NCBI RefSeq assembly: GCF_000482465.1
Contig: NZ_KI519420.1
Location: 124,001-188,000, forward strand
Length of the DNA stretch: 64,000 bases
From: Runella limosa DSM 17973
Lineage (GTDB): Bacteria > Bacteroidota > Bacteroidia > Cytophagales > Spirosomataceae
Direction: 5' to 3'
The stretch's first letter is position 1, and each line of letters opens with the position of its first letter. The notes under the pieces were generated by a model. That model was not told the DNA's origin, ran no database searches, and worked only from the letters and a program-made list of their open reading frames with translations. Position numbers and translations under genes: made by a program. Positions 38,433 through 48,270 of this stretch are shown here, one piece after another.

Positions 38433-39320
38433 ATGCAAGAGCCATTGATACATCGAACAATTCGAGGCTACCAACTGACGCAATGGTTGGGAGCAGGAGG
38501 GATGGGGGAGGTTTATATGGCCCAGCATCAAATTACGCACCGAACGGCCGCCGTCAAAGTACTGTACCGCGCTGACCAAGCGGCTCGTTTTCGGAACGAA
38601 GCCTACATCCAAGCCTCCGTCCAACACCCCCACATTGCCGCGCTGTATGAGTATGTGATTGAAGACAGTACGCCGTGCATTATCATGGAATACGTAGAGG
38701 GAATTACGCTCGAAAAGCTCATCAAGCGGCAAGGACGGCTCCCTGAGTCGTTTGTGTGGAAAGTGATAGCACAGGTAGCTTCAGCGGTGGCTCATTTGCA
38801 CGAAAAAGGCATTATTCACCGCGATTTAAAACCAGGAAACGTGAAGGTCAACAAAGATAGTTTTGCCAAACTTCTTGATTTCGGCATCGCCAAATCGGCC
38901 TATACGCCCAAGTTGACGCAAGAAGGTTACATCGTCGGAACGGCGCATTACATGGCTCCCGAGCAGTTTCAGGGGCGAGTGAGTATCCATTCCGACTGCT
39001 GGGCGTTGGGCGTGTTGTTCTACGAAATGCTGACGGGTTATTTGCCTTTCAATGGCCGTACCGAAACCGAAATTCGGGTGAAAATCGAAAAAGGCCAATA
39101 TACCGAACCTGATTTGTTGGCTCCCCAGATTTCGAAACGAAGCAAGCGATTGATCAATAAGCTACTGCGGGTGAGTCCTACCAGCCGCATGAGTGCCGAA
39201 GCCCTCATTCGTGAGTTGCAAAATCCCCATAATGAAAGTGGGTTTGGTTTGGGAGAATGGGTGGATAACTTAGCCGAATTTGTGGAAAAACTTCCCGTAA
39301 AGCGCTGGTTTAAAAATTGA
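38433..39320 (+). CDS. Ser/Thr protein kinase, soluble
   Basis: 295-residue Hanks-type kinase: Gly-rich loop LGAGGMGEVYMA (about 14-25), Lys in AAVKVLY, catalytic loop HRDLKPGNVKVN, DFGIAKS and APEQFQG (APE). All catalytic residues are present. No transmembrane segment; a short basic tail ends VKRWFKN. Sits between the FHA-protease (6 nt gap) and the PP2C gene (17 nt gap), the classical kinase-phosphatase-FHA module. Probably phosphorylates the FHA protein or partners recognised by it. Confidence 0.93.
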   Translation: MQEPLIHRTIRGYQLTQWLGAGGMGEVYMAQHQITHRTAAVKVLYRADQAARFRNEAYIQASVQHPHIAALYEYVIEDSTPCIIMEYVEGITLEKLIKRQGRLPESFVWKVIAQVASAVAHLHEKGIIHRDLKPGNVKVNKDSFAKLLDFGIAKSAYTPKLTQEGYIVGTAHYMAPEQFQGRVSIHSDCWALGVLFYEMLTGYLPFNGRTETEIRVKIEKGQYTEPDLLAPQISKRSKRLINKLLRVSPTSRMSAEALIRELQNPHNESGFGLGEWVDNLAEFVEKLPVKRWFKN

Positions 39321-39337
39321 TAACTCCCTATAAAGTT

Positions 39338-40186
39338 ATGTTTTGGAAAAAATGGTTATCGGGCAAAACAGCGGAAGCAATTTCTTCCAACTCGGTGGAT
39401 TTGCGCGCAGTGGTGGTGTCGGATGTGGGCTGTGTTCGGACTAACAATGAAGACGCCGCGCGTTTTGTCCGCCCTGCCACGGCGCTCATTCGGACGACCA
39501 AAGGCTTTTTGGCCATCGTTGCCGACGGCATGGGTGGGCACGCTGCGGGCGAAATTGCGTCGCAGTTGGCAGTAGAAACGGTCGCGAAAACTTATTACCA
39601 ACGCGAAGAATCGCCCGAAGAAAGCCTGTTTTTTGCGCTGTCGAAAGCCAATCGGGCTATTTGGCAAACCGCAAGTAAAAATACGCGCTACCGAGGCATG
39701 GGTACAACTTGTACGACGATTGCGGTGTGTGAAGGTCAGTTGTTTTTGGCCCACGTGGGCGACAGTCGGGCGTATGTGCTGAAAAACGGGCAGCTCCTAC
39801 AACTTTCCAATGACCATACCTACGTCCAATCGTTGGTAGATCAAGGGATAATCACGGTGGCCGAAGCCGAAAAACATCCCGAACGGAATGTACTAACGAG
39901 AGCGATGGGAACGCACAACAAGGTGGAGATTGACGTGCAAGCGTTGCCCCAATTATTTGAAAATGATGATCGCTTGCTGCTCTGTACCGATGGGTTATAT
40001 GACTACCTCAACAACGACGAAATTGCGCAATTACTCATGATTCCGCTGCTCAACGAGGCGGCGCATCAGCTGGTCGAATTGGCCAAACAACGAGGCGGTC
40101 ACGATAATATCACCGTATTGCTGGTTGAGCGAATGAATACAGAGTCGTTTCAGTCGGTGCGACCTACGGAAGAAATCAATGGATAA
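39338..40186 (+). CDS. PPM/PP2C-family protein phosphatase
   Basis: 282 residues from ATG 39338 (the longer reading starts with TTG at 39317 overlapping the kinase stop). Metal-binding motifs are complete: VRTNNEDAARF (motif 1 Asp), VADGMGGHAAGE (motif 2 DG), HVGDSRAYV, LLCTDGLYDYL and GGHDNITVLLV (motif 11 DN). Length and order match soluble Stp/PrpC-type phosphatases that dephosphorylate Hanks kinase targets. Encoded between the two kinases. Confidence 0.95.
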   Translation: MFWKKWLSGKTAEAISSNSVDLRAVVVSDVGCVRTNNEDAARFVRPATALIRTTKGFLAIVADGMGGHAAGEIASQLAVETVAKTYYQREESPEESLFFALSKANRAIWQTASKNTRYRGMGTTCTTIAVCEGQLFLAHVGDSRAYVLKNGQLLQLSNDHTYVQSLVDQGIITVAEAEKHPERNVLTRAMGTHNKVEIDVQALPQLFENDDRLLLCTDGLYDYLNNDEIAQLLMIPLLNEAAHQLVELAKQRGGHDNITVLLVERMNTESFQSVRPTEEING

Positions 40187-40213
40187 ATGTTTACGTAAAG
40201 AAGAATTACAACT

Positions 40214-41998
40214 ATGATTGGGCGTACGATTCAAAACTACCACGTCGAAGAACTTCTCGGAGAGGGGGGGATGGGGACGGTGTATCGAGGAACGGATACG
40301 CTCCTTCGTCGCCCAGTGGCCATCAAAATGCTCCATCCACATTTGCTCAAGGATTCGACGTTTATGGAGCGTTTTCGGAACGAGGCGGTGTTGTCGGCGC
40401 AGTTGAATCACCCGAATGTAGCTACGCTTTATAACCTGCTGCACGACCGCACCGATAACCTCATGGTGATGGAGTTGGTGGATGGTTTTACGATTGAGCG
40501 ACTGCTGACCAAACACGGGAAATTGTCGTTAGAAACCACTTTTCGAATCATTGTGCAAGCGTTAGATGGCTTGCAACACGCGCACAACAAAGGCATTTTA
40601 CACCGTGACATTAAGCCCGCTAATTTGATGTTAACGCACGAAGGTGGGGTGAAGTTGATGGATTTTGGCATTGCGCGATTGGTGGGCAGCCAACGATTGA
40701 CGCGGGCAGATCGAGTGGTAGGAACGCTTGAGTACATGGCTCCCGAACTGCTCAACGGAGCCGAGCCTTCGGTGCAGTCCGATTTGTACGCGATGGGAGT
40801 ATTGATGTACGAAATGCTTTCGGGAAAAATGCCCTTTGAGCCTACGACCGAGTCCACGCTCATTACCCAAATTTTGACCAAAAAACCGATACCCATCCGA
40901 AATCGGATGGTGGATTTGCCAAGGTCGGTCGAGGAAATTTTGGATAAGTTACTTCAAAAAAAGCCCGAAAAACGCTTCGACAAAGCCTCTGACTTGAAAT
41001 ATGCGTTGTTGTCGGTGGTGTCGGCGGGGCCGATTGTGTTGCAAACGATGGATACCAAAGCTGGTAAATCCCTCCCTGCGACGAAGTTGGCCAATGCCCA
41101 ACCCAACAAACCACAGGCAGGACCAACGCGCTTGGCGTCATCTACCTCCGACACCATTCCCAAAAAAAACTCGAAACTACAATCTCAATTGCTGAGTTTG
41201 GAAGGTTTGATTTTGCTAGGGGCGATTGTGATAGCGCTTGGAATCATTGGTTTTTGGTTTGTCAGTTCCGACCCAACGCCAACTGTAGAAGTAGCCCAAG
41301 ACACGACCACACATTCTAAATTTCATTCAGACATTTCACCTACGGTCAAAGAAATAACGCCTGATTCGACAAACGTGGCTGCTGAAAACCGACAAATTAT
41401 AACAACACCTTCCACAACTTCGCCCGTAGTTTCATTGCCGCCCGCGCCAAAGCAAATTGAACCTGAACCTACCGAGCCTAAAACGCAGAAACCTGTTCGT
41501 AAAAAAGAGTCGCCCAAAACGCCTGTTCAAGAAAAGCCTCGCGAAGAAGCACCCGTCGCCGTTTCGCCCAAGGAAGAGCCTAAGCCCGTACAAAAAGAAG
41601 AACCCATTGTGAAAAAAGAACCTTCCAAACGAAACGTAACGGTGGAGGTAAGAAATGAGTCATTTTCGGTAGCGTTTGCGCAAACGGTCACTTCTGAGGC
41701 TTCGGAAGGACAAACGGTGTGGCTGCAAACGGTTTCGGAGATTGCGGTGGATGGCGTAACGGTGGTGCAAACGGGGGCACGGGTGCGGGCTATTGTGCAG
41801 GATGCGCGCTCGTCGAGCAATTCCCAAAAGGCCCTCTTATCGCTTCGTTTTGAGGCAGTTGAAGCCGTTAATGGGCAGTGGCTGCCCGTCAAATTTCCAG
41901 AATATAGCGATAAATCAAGCGATCAAGTTGTATTTCAACGAGGACGTCGCGTCAATAATCTTCGCGTGGCTCGCAGCACGCTTACACTCCAACTTTAA
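40214..41998 (+). CDS. Ser/Thr kinase with transmembrane helix and extracytoplasmic beta domain
   Basis: 594 residues: kinase domain (1-270) with LGEGGMGTVYRG, AIKMLHPH, HRDIKPANLML, DFGIARL and APELLNG; a juxtamembrane linker; one transmembrane helix (about 332-354, LILLGAIVIALGIIGFWFV); a Pro/Glu/Lys-rich extracytoplasmic stretch (about 390-475); and a C-terminal beta-rich domain (480-594). No PASTA repeats. The outer domain resembles no sensor I can name; its Pro/Lys-rich stalk could span periplasmic peptidoglycan and contact the beta-barrel encoded 15 nt downstream, which is inference. Confidence 0.93.
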   Translation: MIGRTIQNYHVEELLGEGGMGTVYRGTDTLLRRPVAIKMLHPHLLKDSTFMERFRNEAVLSAQLNHPNVATLYNLLHDRTDNLMVMELVDGFTIERLLTKHGKLSLETTFRIIVQALDGLQHAHNKGILHRDIKPANLMLTHEGGVKLMDFGIARLVGSQRLTRADRVVGTLEYMAPELLNGAEPSVQSDLYAMGVLMYEMLSGKMPFEPTTESTLITQILTKKPIPIRNRMVDLPRSVEEILDKLLQKKPEKRFDKASDLKYALLSVVSAGPIVLQTMDTKAGKSLPATKLANAQPNKPQAGPTRLASSTSDTIPKKNSKLQSQLLSLEGLILLGAIVIALGIIGFWFVSSDPTPTVEVAQDTTTHSKFHSDISPTVKEITPDSTNVAAENRQIITTPSTTSPVVSLPPAPKQIEPEPTEPKTQKPVRKKESPKTPVQEKPREEAPVAVSPKEEPKPVQKEEPIVKKEPSKRNVTVEVRNESFSVAFAQTVTSEASEGQTVWLQTVSEIAVDGVTVVQTGARVRAIVQDARSSSNSQKALLSLRFEAVEAVNGQWLPVKFPEYSDKSSDQVVFQRGRRVNNLRVARSTLTLQL

Positions 41999-42013
41999 AC
42001 AACATTTACTCAC

Positions 42014-42628
42014 ATGATACGAAAAAAATTACTTGTAATAGTGATGGGCTTGCTAGGGTATGCCACAAGCGTAAAAGCACAAGATATTCAATCTAACACC
42101 GAAGGATTCAACATTGGCGTTCATGCGGGAGCTGGAAATTGGTCGTCGAGTTATTTTCTCAATTTAGACGAATTAGAACCAATAGGAGTGGGAGGGGGAG
42201 TACGTTTGGGCTATGGATTAAATCAGCGCTTTGAGGTATTTGCGCAGTACAATGCCAAAACATTTGCCATTAAAAACGACTGGGATACCTACCGCATTTC
42301 TTCATTGGGCGCGGGAATTAGGGTGCATTTTGGCGGTACGCTCCAGCGCTTGCGCCCCTACGTAGAAGGGGGAGTGGCAGGAGTGAATTTGCTCATCAAT
42401 CCTGTTTTGTTCAATGGCGGTTTAGTCGAATATCGGCTCAAAGGATCTTCGTTGGCATTGGGAACGGGAGTGAACTATTTTTTATCTCCCAATTTGGCCT
42501 TACACGCCAACGCCACGGGTACTTTCGGGAAATTCAACTCTTTTCAAATAGACAGTCGCGGTATCCAAGACCGACCCGATGTGCGCACGCTCCAATTTTC
42601 GCTAGGTATCAACTTTTTTTTCAATTAG
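42014..42628 (+). CDS. Outer-membrane beta-barrel protein of kinase operon
   Basis: 204 residues: signal peptide (1-23, ending VKAQ), then an eight-strand-type barrel (NIGVHAGAGNWSSSYF to the C-terminal LQFSLGINFFFN, ending in Phe-rich strand and Asn). Located 15 nt after the membrane kinase gene, so probably in the same operon. It may be the outer-membrane partner or target of the kinase's external domain; nothing in the sequence proves this. Confidence 0.8.
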   Translation: MIRKKLLVIVMGLLGYATSVKAQDIQSNTEGFNIGVHAGAGNWSSSYFLNLDELEPIGVGGGVRLGYGLNQRFEVFAQYNAKTFAIKNDWDTYRISSLGAGIRVHFGGTLQRLRPYVEGGVAGVNLLINPVLFNGGLVEYRLKGSSLALGTGVNYFLSPNLALHANATGTFGKFNSFQIDSRGIQDRPDVRTLQFSLGINFFFN

Positions 42629-42891
42629 TAGCGGTGACTTGTCGCTTCATATACCGTCTATATCATGTGAGAAGTTCATTATAGTATATAATACCCTACT
42701 CTATTAATTAATTTGAAGTTCTATGTAAAATGAATGGGAGGCTCACCCAGACAAATTGCATAGGACTTTTTTAGTTTTGAAGCCCACGAGGGGCACAATT
42801 TTTTTCCCCCTGAAGCATTAAACCACTTTTTTAATAAATTGCATGGAAATGCTCTAATCGCCAACTTTCAAAACTAGTTATTCAATCTCCC

Positions 42892-44001
42892 ATGAAACGT
42901 ATTGTACTCTGTTGCTTTATCGTCGCTTTACACGTAAAGACTTTTGCCCAAAAGGTGGATTTAGACCGCTTTTCTTTTGATTATAGTTACCTTAAACTCC
43001 CCAAAGAATACATCGACCCTGCGAAGCGCACTTTTGGGGTACGAGTGGAGACTTCCAAAAGCCTTGGAATTGTAACGGATGTCAACCAAATCTACGATCG
43101 AATTCGCGTCGGTGGGTTTGATAAGGTAGGACAAAACCCTACGGTAGGCGTGGAAGTACAGTTTAATAGCTTTAAAATTTTGGGTTACGAAATCAAAGAA
43201 CGGGTAGAAGAGAAAAAAGACAAAGATGGCCGAGTAACCGAACGAAAAGTATATTATTGGGCGGAAGTAAAATACAGCTCAGATGGCAATTACGCCATTA
43301 TGGGGCCACGTACGCCTAACCAAAAACAAGCAGAGGCACAGGCCAAGGAAATGGAGAAAAATCGCTTTTTGCAACAAGCCAACGTGTCTAATGAGTCGTT
43401 TAAGGTAATGTCGGGCTCGACAGGTTCGTATAGTCAAACGTATAAAACGAGTGAATTTAAGAACTCTATGGATGTCCGTGACTACTACCGCGATAACCAA
43501 GTTTTGATTCGGGAAGAGATTACGAGAGAATGGGTGAACCGAACCATTTCAACCATCAACCAGCAATTGTCGGATTTATACGGGTTTGACGAATCGAAAG
43601 GCCGTGACCACTTGTGGATTTTGGATTCAAAAAGCCACCCAGAATACCCTATTCAACAAGAAGCCATCAAAGCTGTAAAACAATTGATGACCGAGATGTC
43701 GGCATTTCGCAACATTAAGGTGTTGGAAAAAAACTTGGGTCCCGTGATGTCGTATTTTGAAGAATTGAAATTAAAGTACAAGGGCAGCGACAAGCGCGAA
43801 CAAAAAATGCGCTATTCGGCTTATTACAATTTGGCAAAATTATACTACCTACTCGACCGCCCGGACGATAGCGAAAAAGAAGCCATTGGCTTGATTCAGA
43901 ATGGTTTTGATACGAGCGATGGCGACATGTTTGTGCGTCAAGCCAAGGTGCTTCGTGAAGACCTCAACCGACAAAAAATGACAATGCGCCATTTTGAGTA
44001 A
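42892..44001 (+). CDS. Unrecognised secreted protein
   Basis: 369 residues with a signal peptide (ending KTFAQ, 19). The mature part begins with a beta-rich domain (22-120) containing a charged segment RVEEKKDKDGRVTERK, then a Lys/Glu-rich helical linker (130-160), and an alpha-helical C-terminal half (200-369) with a TPR-like pattern (MRYSAYYNLAKLYYLLDRPDDSEKEAIGLI). I recognise no named family. A 263-bp AT-rich gap separates it from the kinase operon; there I see only two loose copies of an AAATTGCAT element and no firm promoter. Confidence 0.65.
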   Translation: MKRIVLCCFIVALHVKTFAQKVDLDRFSFDYSYLKLPKEYIDPAKRTFGVRVETSKSLGIVTDVNQIYDRIRVGGFDKVGQNPTVGVEVQFNSFKILGYEIKERVEEKKDKDGRVTERKVYYWAEVKYSSDGNYAIMGPRTPNQKQAEAQAKEMEKNRFLQQANVSNESFKVMSGSTGSYSQTYKTSEFKNSMDVRDYYRDNQVLIREEITREWVNRTISTINQQLSDLYGFDESKGRDHLWILDSKSHPEYPIQQEAIKAVKQLMTEMSAFRNIKVLEKNLGPVMSYFEELKLKYKGSDKREQKMRYSAYYNLAKLYYLLDRPDDSEKEAIGLIQNGFDTSDGDMFVRQAKVLREDLNRQKMTMRHFE

Positions 44002-44018
44002 GAATAGCTGGCGTTTGA

Positions 44019-44711
44019 TTATTTGAGTAACCTACGTACCGTTGGTAGTGCTTTTTCAGCCCACTGACGGTACATTTTTCCCGAAAAATGCAATTGGTCA
44101 TAGGTAATCAAAGACGCATCATTTTGGGCAGTTCTTGAGAGGGTCGTAATGTCAATAAAGGCAATCCCTAGTTTTTCGCATTCTTGTTGGGCTACTTCAT
44201 TAAACGCGTCAATTTCTGACGCGATTTTTTTTGTGTCCGAGCCACGGGCAAAGGGAGTCACGCCCCAGTCGGGTGTCGAAAGCATAAAAACACGCTGGAT
44301 ATTTCCCCCCGCAAACCCAATCGCTTGTTGAAGCAAATCTTGCAACTCAGTTCGGTAACGTTCCAAACTTTGGCCACGGTATTGGTTGTTGACCCCAATC
44401 AGCAACGACACTAGATTGTACGGGCCTTTGGGGTTCTTATTTTTAATGCCTTCCGCCAATTCGGCCGTCGTCCAGCCCGTACGGGCAATGATTTCGGGTG
44501 TACCAATTTTTACCCCCTCTTGGCGGAGCATTTCGCTCAATTGAACACTCCATCGTTCATTTTCGGCAACGCGCTCCCCAATCGTATATGAATCTCCAAG
44601 GGAAAGGTAGCGGTATTCGCCCTGATTAATAGGGGTTTCGGGGGGCATAGAGGACGTGTTTTGAGCAGAACAAGCTGAAATTAGCAACAATATACTATAA
44701 ATCCACTTCAT
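44019..44711 (-). CDS. SGNH/GDSL-type hydrolase lipoprotein
   Basis: 230 residues from ATG 44711 (longer reading begins TTG). Signal ends in lipobox LISAC (Cys about 14). SGNH blocks are complete: LSLGDSYTIGE (nucleophile Ser), the Gly of RTGWTTAEL, GVNNQYRG (Asn block; Asn where Asp is commoner) and DQLHFSGKMY (Asp-His). Catalyses ester hydrolysis, substrate unknown; the closest general type is the lysophospholipase/acetyl-esterase SGNH group. Convergent with the preceding secreted-protein gene, only 17 nt between stops. Confidence 0.87.
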   Translation of the reverse strand: MKWIYSILLLISACSAQNTSSMPPETPINQGEYRYLSLGDSYTIGERVAENERWSVQLSEMLRQEGVKIGTPEIIARTGWTTAELAEGIKNKNPKGPYNLVSLLIGVNNQYRGQSLERYRTELQDLLQQAIGFAGGNIQRVFMLSTPDWGVTPFARGSDTKKIASEIDAFNEVAQQECEKLGIAFIDITTLSRTAQNDASLITYDQLHFSGKMYRQWAEKALPTVRRLLK

Positions 44712-44773
44712 GGTTTTTTTGTTTTTCAACGCGTTGGATACTATTTTTGTTTGTAACCACCTTCAATAATTAT

Positions 44774-45394
44774 ATGTCTTTACTTTCTGCCGACGATCTT
44801 ATTTACGGATATATGAATGGTATATTTCCGATGGCAGATTCCGACGGTACATTGTATTGGTATTCTCCCGACCCTCGGGCTATTATTCCGTTGGATACGT
44901 ACAAACCTGCCAAATCATTACGCCCCGTTCTCAACAAAGGCACGTTTGAAATACGCATCAATGCCGATTTTGAGGGTGTCATGCGGGGATGCGCCGCGCC
45001 GCGTCCAGACGAAGAAAACACCTGGATTTCGGAAGAAATCATTGATGCCTATACCGAACTGCACCGACTTGGTTTTGCCCATAGCGTTGAAACCTACGTT
45101 GACAACGAACTCGTGGGTGGCCTCTATGGAGTGGCTATCGGGGCGGTTTTCTTTGGCGAATCCATGTTTCATACGGTTAGTAATGCTTCTAAAGTCGCGT
45201 TTCATTACTTGATTGAAACCCTTCGTCGGCAAAACTATGAATTGCTCGATACTCAATTCATCAATGACAATGTACGTAGGTTTGGGGCGATTGAGATTCC
45301 GAAGTCGGAATATGTTCGACTTTTAAAACGTGGCATTGCCCAAAAAGCGCGTTTTACCGATGATTCAGTAGCTCATTTGTTTACTTCATTGTAA
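44774..45394 (+). CDS. aat: Leucyl/phenylalanyl-tRNA--protein transferase
   Basis: Adds Leu or Phe from aminoacyl-tRNA to N-terminal Lys/Arg of proteins for the N-degron pathway; cytosolic. 206 residues from ATG 44774 (longer reading starts TTG). Family signature near the start: YGYMNGIFPMADSDG and LYWYSPDPRAIIP; later NTWISEEIIDAYTELHRLGFAHSVE, VGGLYGVAIGAVFFGESMFH, and the C-terminal LLDTQFINDNVRRFGAIEI block. Complete and of normal length. Confidence 0.96.
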   Translation: MSLLSADDLIYGYMNGIFPMADSDGTLYWYSPDPRAIIPLDTYKPAKSLRPVLNKGTFEIRINADFEGVMRGCAAPRPDEENTWISEEIIDAYTELHRLGFAHSVETYVDNELVGGLYGVAIGAVFFGESMFHTVSNASKVAFHYLIETLRRQNYELLDTQFINDNVRRFGAIEIPKSEYVRLLKRGIAQKARFTDDSVAHLFTSL

Positions 45395-45536
45395 GAAAAT
45401 TCGCTTTTTAAATTTTGTCGATTCATCCCTCGTTTGTGTAGGATGAGGCCGCAAAAATGTATCTTCGGTCGGGGCGCTTGGTTTTGACCGTTTTTATCCT
45501 AAACTTTACTTAAAAAACAAAGCTATTTTATCTTCT

Positions 45537-46028
45537 ATGGCAGCTATCACTTTAGATATCAATGGAAAAAAACATGACCTTGATATCGACCCTAAAATGC
45601 CACTTTTGTGGGCCATTCGCGATGTTGTTGGATTGAAAGGAACAAAATTTGGGTGCGGAATGGCACAGTGTGGCGCGTGTACCGTCCACATGAACGGTCA
45701 CCCCACTCGCTCGTGTGTATTGCCAGTTCAGTCAGTGGTAGGAAGCAAAATTACGACCATCGAAGGAATTGGTACCGAAGAAAAACTCCACCCGGTTCAG
45801 CAGGCATGGATTGACGAACAAGTGCCTCAATGTGGCTACTGTCAATCAGGACAAATCATGGCCGCTGCGGCGTTGTTGAAAGACAAACCGACGCCAACCG
45901 ACGCCGACATTACCAGTGCCATGCAAGGTCACATTTGTCGCTGCGGTACCTACGACCGCATTCGTAAAGCGATTCACACGGCGGCAAAGTCTAAATCACC
46001 CAAAGGCGAAATGTCGGGAGGTAAGTAA
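45537..46028 (+). CDS. [2Fe-2S] subunit of molybdenum hydroxylase (IorA-like)
   Basis: 163-residue small subunit of the xanthine oxidase family, isoquinoline 1-oxidoreductase type. Plant-ferredoxin cluster ligands at C40, C45, C48 and C60 ([12 protein letters not shown]); second cluster at [10 protein letters not shown] (about 100-103) and [11 protein letters not shown] (about 134-136). Partner of the large molybdopterin subunit encoded 26 nt downstream. Without an FAD subunit, electrons must leave through a cytochrome or other acceptor not encoded nearby. Confidence 0.93.
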   Translation: MAAITLDINGKKHDLDIDPKMPLLWAIRDVVGLKGTKFGCGMAQCGACTVHMNGHPTRSCVLPVQSVVGSKITTIEGIGTEEKLHPVQQAWIDEQVPQCGYCQSGQIMAAAALLKDKPTPTDADITSAMQGHICRCGTYDRIRKAIHTAAKSKSPKGEMSGGK

Positions 46029-46054
46029 CCCATTCTCAAAACGCAAAAAAAGAC

Positions 46055-48214
46055 ATGAGTAATAGAAGAACATTCCTAAAAACCCTCGGACTTTCGTCGG
46101 CGAGTTTTGTGCTGGGGGTATCGAGTTTTGCGAAAGGCAATGCGGCTGCCGTCGTAAACATGAGTACCGACCCGCTATCCCTCGCTCTTGAGATAAATCC
46201 CTTTATTGTAATACAACCTACGGGCCAAATTACCCTCATCAACCCGCGTCCCGACATGGGGCAAGGTTCTACGCAGGCGGTTCCGTCGCTGTTGGCCGAA
46301 GAACTCGAAGTAAGCCTCGACCAAGTGACCATTGCGCAGTCGGACGGAAAAGGAAAATACGGGAATCAAACCTCGGGTGGAAGCAGTAGTGTACGTGCAT
46401 TATGGACGCCGATTCGTCAAGCAGGAGCAGCAGCCAAAGAAATGCTTATCAAAGCCGCTGCCCAGCGCTGGAGTGTACCAGAGAGCGAATGTTATGCCGA
46501 AAAAGCAAAGGTGATTCACCGACCCAGTGGCAAATCGCTGACCTACGGCGAAGTAGCCGACGATGCGTCAAAACTTGAAATCCCGAAAAATCCGAAACTC
46601 AAAGAGTCGAAAGACTTTAAAATTATCGGAAAATATGCACCTCGCTTGGACGTACCTGCGCGCGTGACGGGAAAGGCCGTGTACGGTATCGACGTAGAAG
46701 TTCCAGGGATGGTCTATGCTGTTATGCTTCACAGTCCGATGATTCACGGGAAAGTGGTGTCGATTGATGATGCAGAAGCGCTGAAAATCAAAGGAGTACA
46801 AAAAGTGCTCAAATGTGAGCGCCCGATGCCGCACCGTACTTCGGAAGCCGTGGCGATTATTGCTGATAATTACTGGGCGGCGCTTTCGGCCAAAAAAGTG
46901 GTAAAAGTACAGTGGGATAACGGTACGTTGGGGCAAACGTTGACAACGGCCGCTTACTTTAAAAAATGCGCCGAAGCCGCAACCAAAGAAGGATTAAAAG
47001 CGGAAGAAGAAGGCGATTTTGCTGCGACGTTTGGAGCGGCTGCCAAAAAACTAGAGGCTGTCTATGAAACGCCCTTTTTGGCCCACGCACCTATGGAGCC
47101 CGAAAATGCCATTGCGCACATCAAAGACGATGGTACAGCCGAAGTTTGGGCACCGATTCAAGGCCCTGACTGGGCATTGCGCGATTTGGCTGGGTATTTG
47201 AAAATAAAGCCTGAACAAATCAAAATCAACGTAGCGTTGCTAGGCGGCGCATTTGGACGTAAAGCCTACCACGACTTTTTACTGGAGGCTTGTTTTCTTT
47301 CAAAAGACGTGAAAAAGCCTGTAAAATTGGTTTGGACGCGGGAAGATGACATTACGCAAGGCCCTTACCGCCCAGGCATGATGGCGCGGATGCAAGGCGG
47401 GGTAGATGCCAAAGGAAACATCGTGGCTTACCACCACCACCCGATTGGTGAGTCGATTCAGTTTCAGGTATTTAAAGCGCCTAGCAACAAACCCGACGAC
47501 TGGGTGTGTGGCGAGTTGAGTCAAAAAGAACAGAAATATAACATTCCTGCGTTTAAAATTTCTTATACCCACGTTCCTACCGAAATTCCAATTGTGTGGT
47601 GGCGTTCGGTGTATGCGTCAAACTTTGGTTTTAGCCAAGAAGGGTTTTTCGATGAGTTGGCACACGCGGCCAACAAAGACCCGTTGAAAGCGCGTTTGGA
47701 ACTGATGAGTGATGCCCGTTTCAAAAAAGTACTAGAAACGTTGGCTGAAAAAGCCAATTGGGGCGAAAAACTTCCTGCGGGACAAGGAAAAGGTATTGCG
47801 ATTTTTAAATCGTTTGGAAGTATCAGTGCGTGTTGCGTGACAGTAGCAAAACAAGGTACAGGCGTAAAAATCGAAAAAGTAGTCTCAGTAATCGACTGCG
47901 GACACTACGTAAACCCTGACAACGTCAAAGCCCAAACGGAAGGGAACATCGTGATGGGAATTACGGCGGCGGTGAAAAAAGGTATCACTTTTACCAATGG
48001 CCAATCTGATCATACGAATTTCCACCAGTACCAAGTGATGCGCATGAACGAAATGCCCAAAGTAGAAATTCACATTGTGGAAAGTGGTGCCGAGCCAGGA
48101 GGCGTAGGCGAACCAGGGCTACCACCGATTGCCCCTGCATTGGCCAATGCCGTTTTTGCCGCCACAGGAAAACGAATCAGAAGATTGCCATTTGATTTGA
48201 ATACGTTGGCATAA
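46055..48214 (+). CDS. Molybdopterin-binding large subunit of molybdenum hydroxylase (IorB-like)
   Basis: 719 residues, periplasmic by a Tat signal ([18 protein letters not shown] followed by hydrophobic stretch). Contains aldehyde-oxidase/xanthine-dehydrogenase molybdopterin domains: [60 protein letters not shown] and the C-terminal catalytic Glu motif [19 protein letters not shown]. Oxidises an aldehyde or N-heterocycle by water-derived hydroxylation; the true substrate is not readable. Operon with the 2Fe-2S subunit. Confidence 0.92.
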   Translation: MSNRRTFLKTLGLSSASFVLGVSSFAKGNAAAVVNMSTDPLSLALEINPFIVIQPTGQITLINPRPDMGQGSTQAVPSLLAEELEVSLDQVTIAQSDGKGKYGNQTSGGSSSVRALWTPIRQAGAAAKEMLIKAAAQRWSVPESECYAEKAKVIHRPSGKSLTYGEVADDASKLEIPKNPKLKESKDFKIIGKYAPRLDVPARVTGKAVYGIDVEVPGMVYAVMLHSPMIHGKVVSIDDAEALKIKGVQKVLKCERPMPHRTSEAVAIIADNYWAALSAKKVVKVQWDNGTLGQTLTTAAYFKKCAEAATKEGLKAEEEGDFAATFGAAAKKLEAVYETPFLAHAPMEPENAIAHIKDDGTAEVWAPIQGPDWALRDLAGYLKIKPEQIKINVALLGGAFGRKAYHDFLLEACFLSKDVKKPVKLVWTREDDITQGPYRPGMMARMQGGVDAKGNIVAYHHHPIGESIQFQVFKAPSNKPDDWVCGELSQKEQKYNIPAFKISYTHVPTEIPIVWWRSVYASNFGFSQEGFFDELAHAANKDPLKARLELMSDARFKKVLETLAEKANWGEKLPAGQGKGIAIFKSFGSISACCVTVAKQGTGVKIEKVVSVIDCGHYVNPDNVKAQTEGNIVMGITAAVKKGITFTNGQSDHTNFHQYQVMRMNEMPKVEIHIVESGAEPGGVGEPGLPPIAPALANAVFAATGKRIRRLPFDLNTLA

Positions 48215-48233
48215 TATTATCTCCTATTATCAA

Positions 48234-48262
48234 CAAAGCCCAATGAACTCATTGGGCTTTTT
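48234..48262. terminator. Bidirectional terminator
   Basis: AAAGCCCAATGA / CATTGGGCTTTTT hairpin with a 3-nt loop between convergent molybdopterin-subunit and GH43 genes. Confidence 0.85.
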
Positions 48263-48270
48263 GATGCGTT

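Noticed and set aside
37644-38732. 362-codon minus-strand frame across protease and kinase genes
   Set aside because: The plus-strand genes carry clear catalytic motifs through the same bases; the minus frame has none.
45421-45446. TCATCC..GGATGA inverted repeat downstream of aat
   Set aside because: Six-bp arms, long loop and no T-run; too weak to call a terminator.
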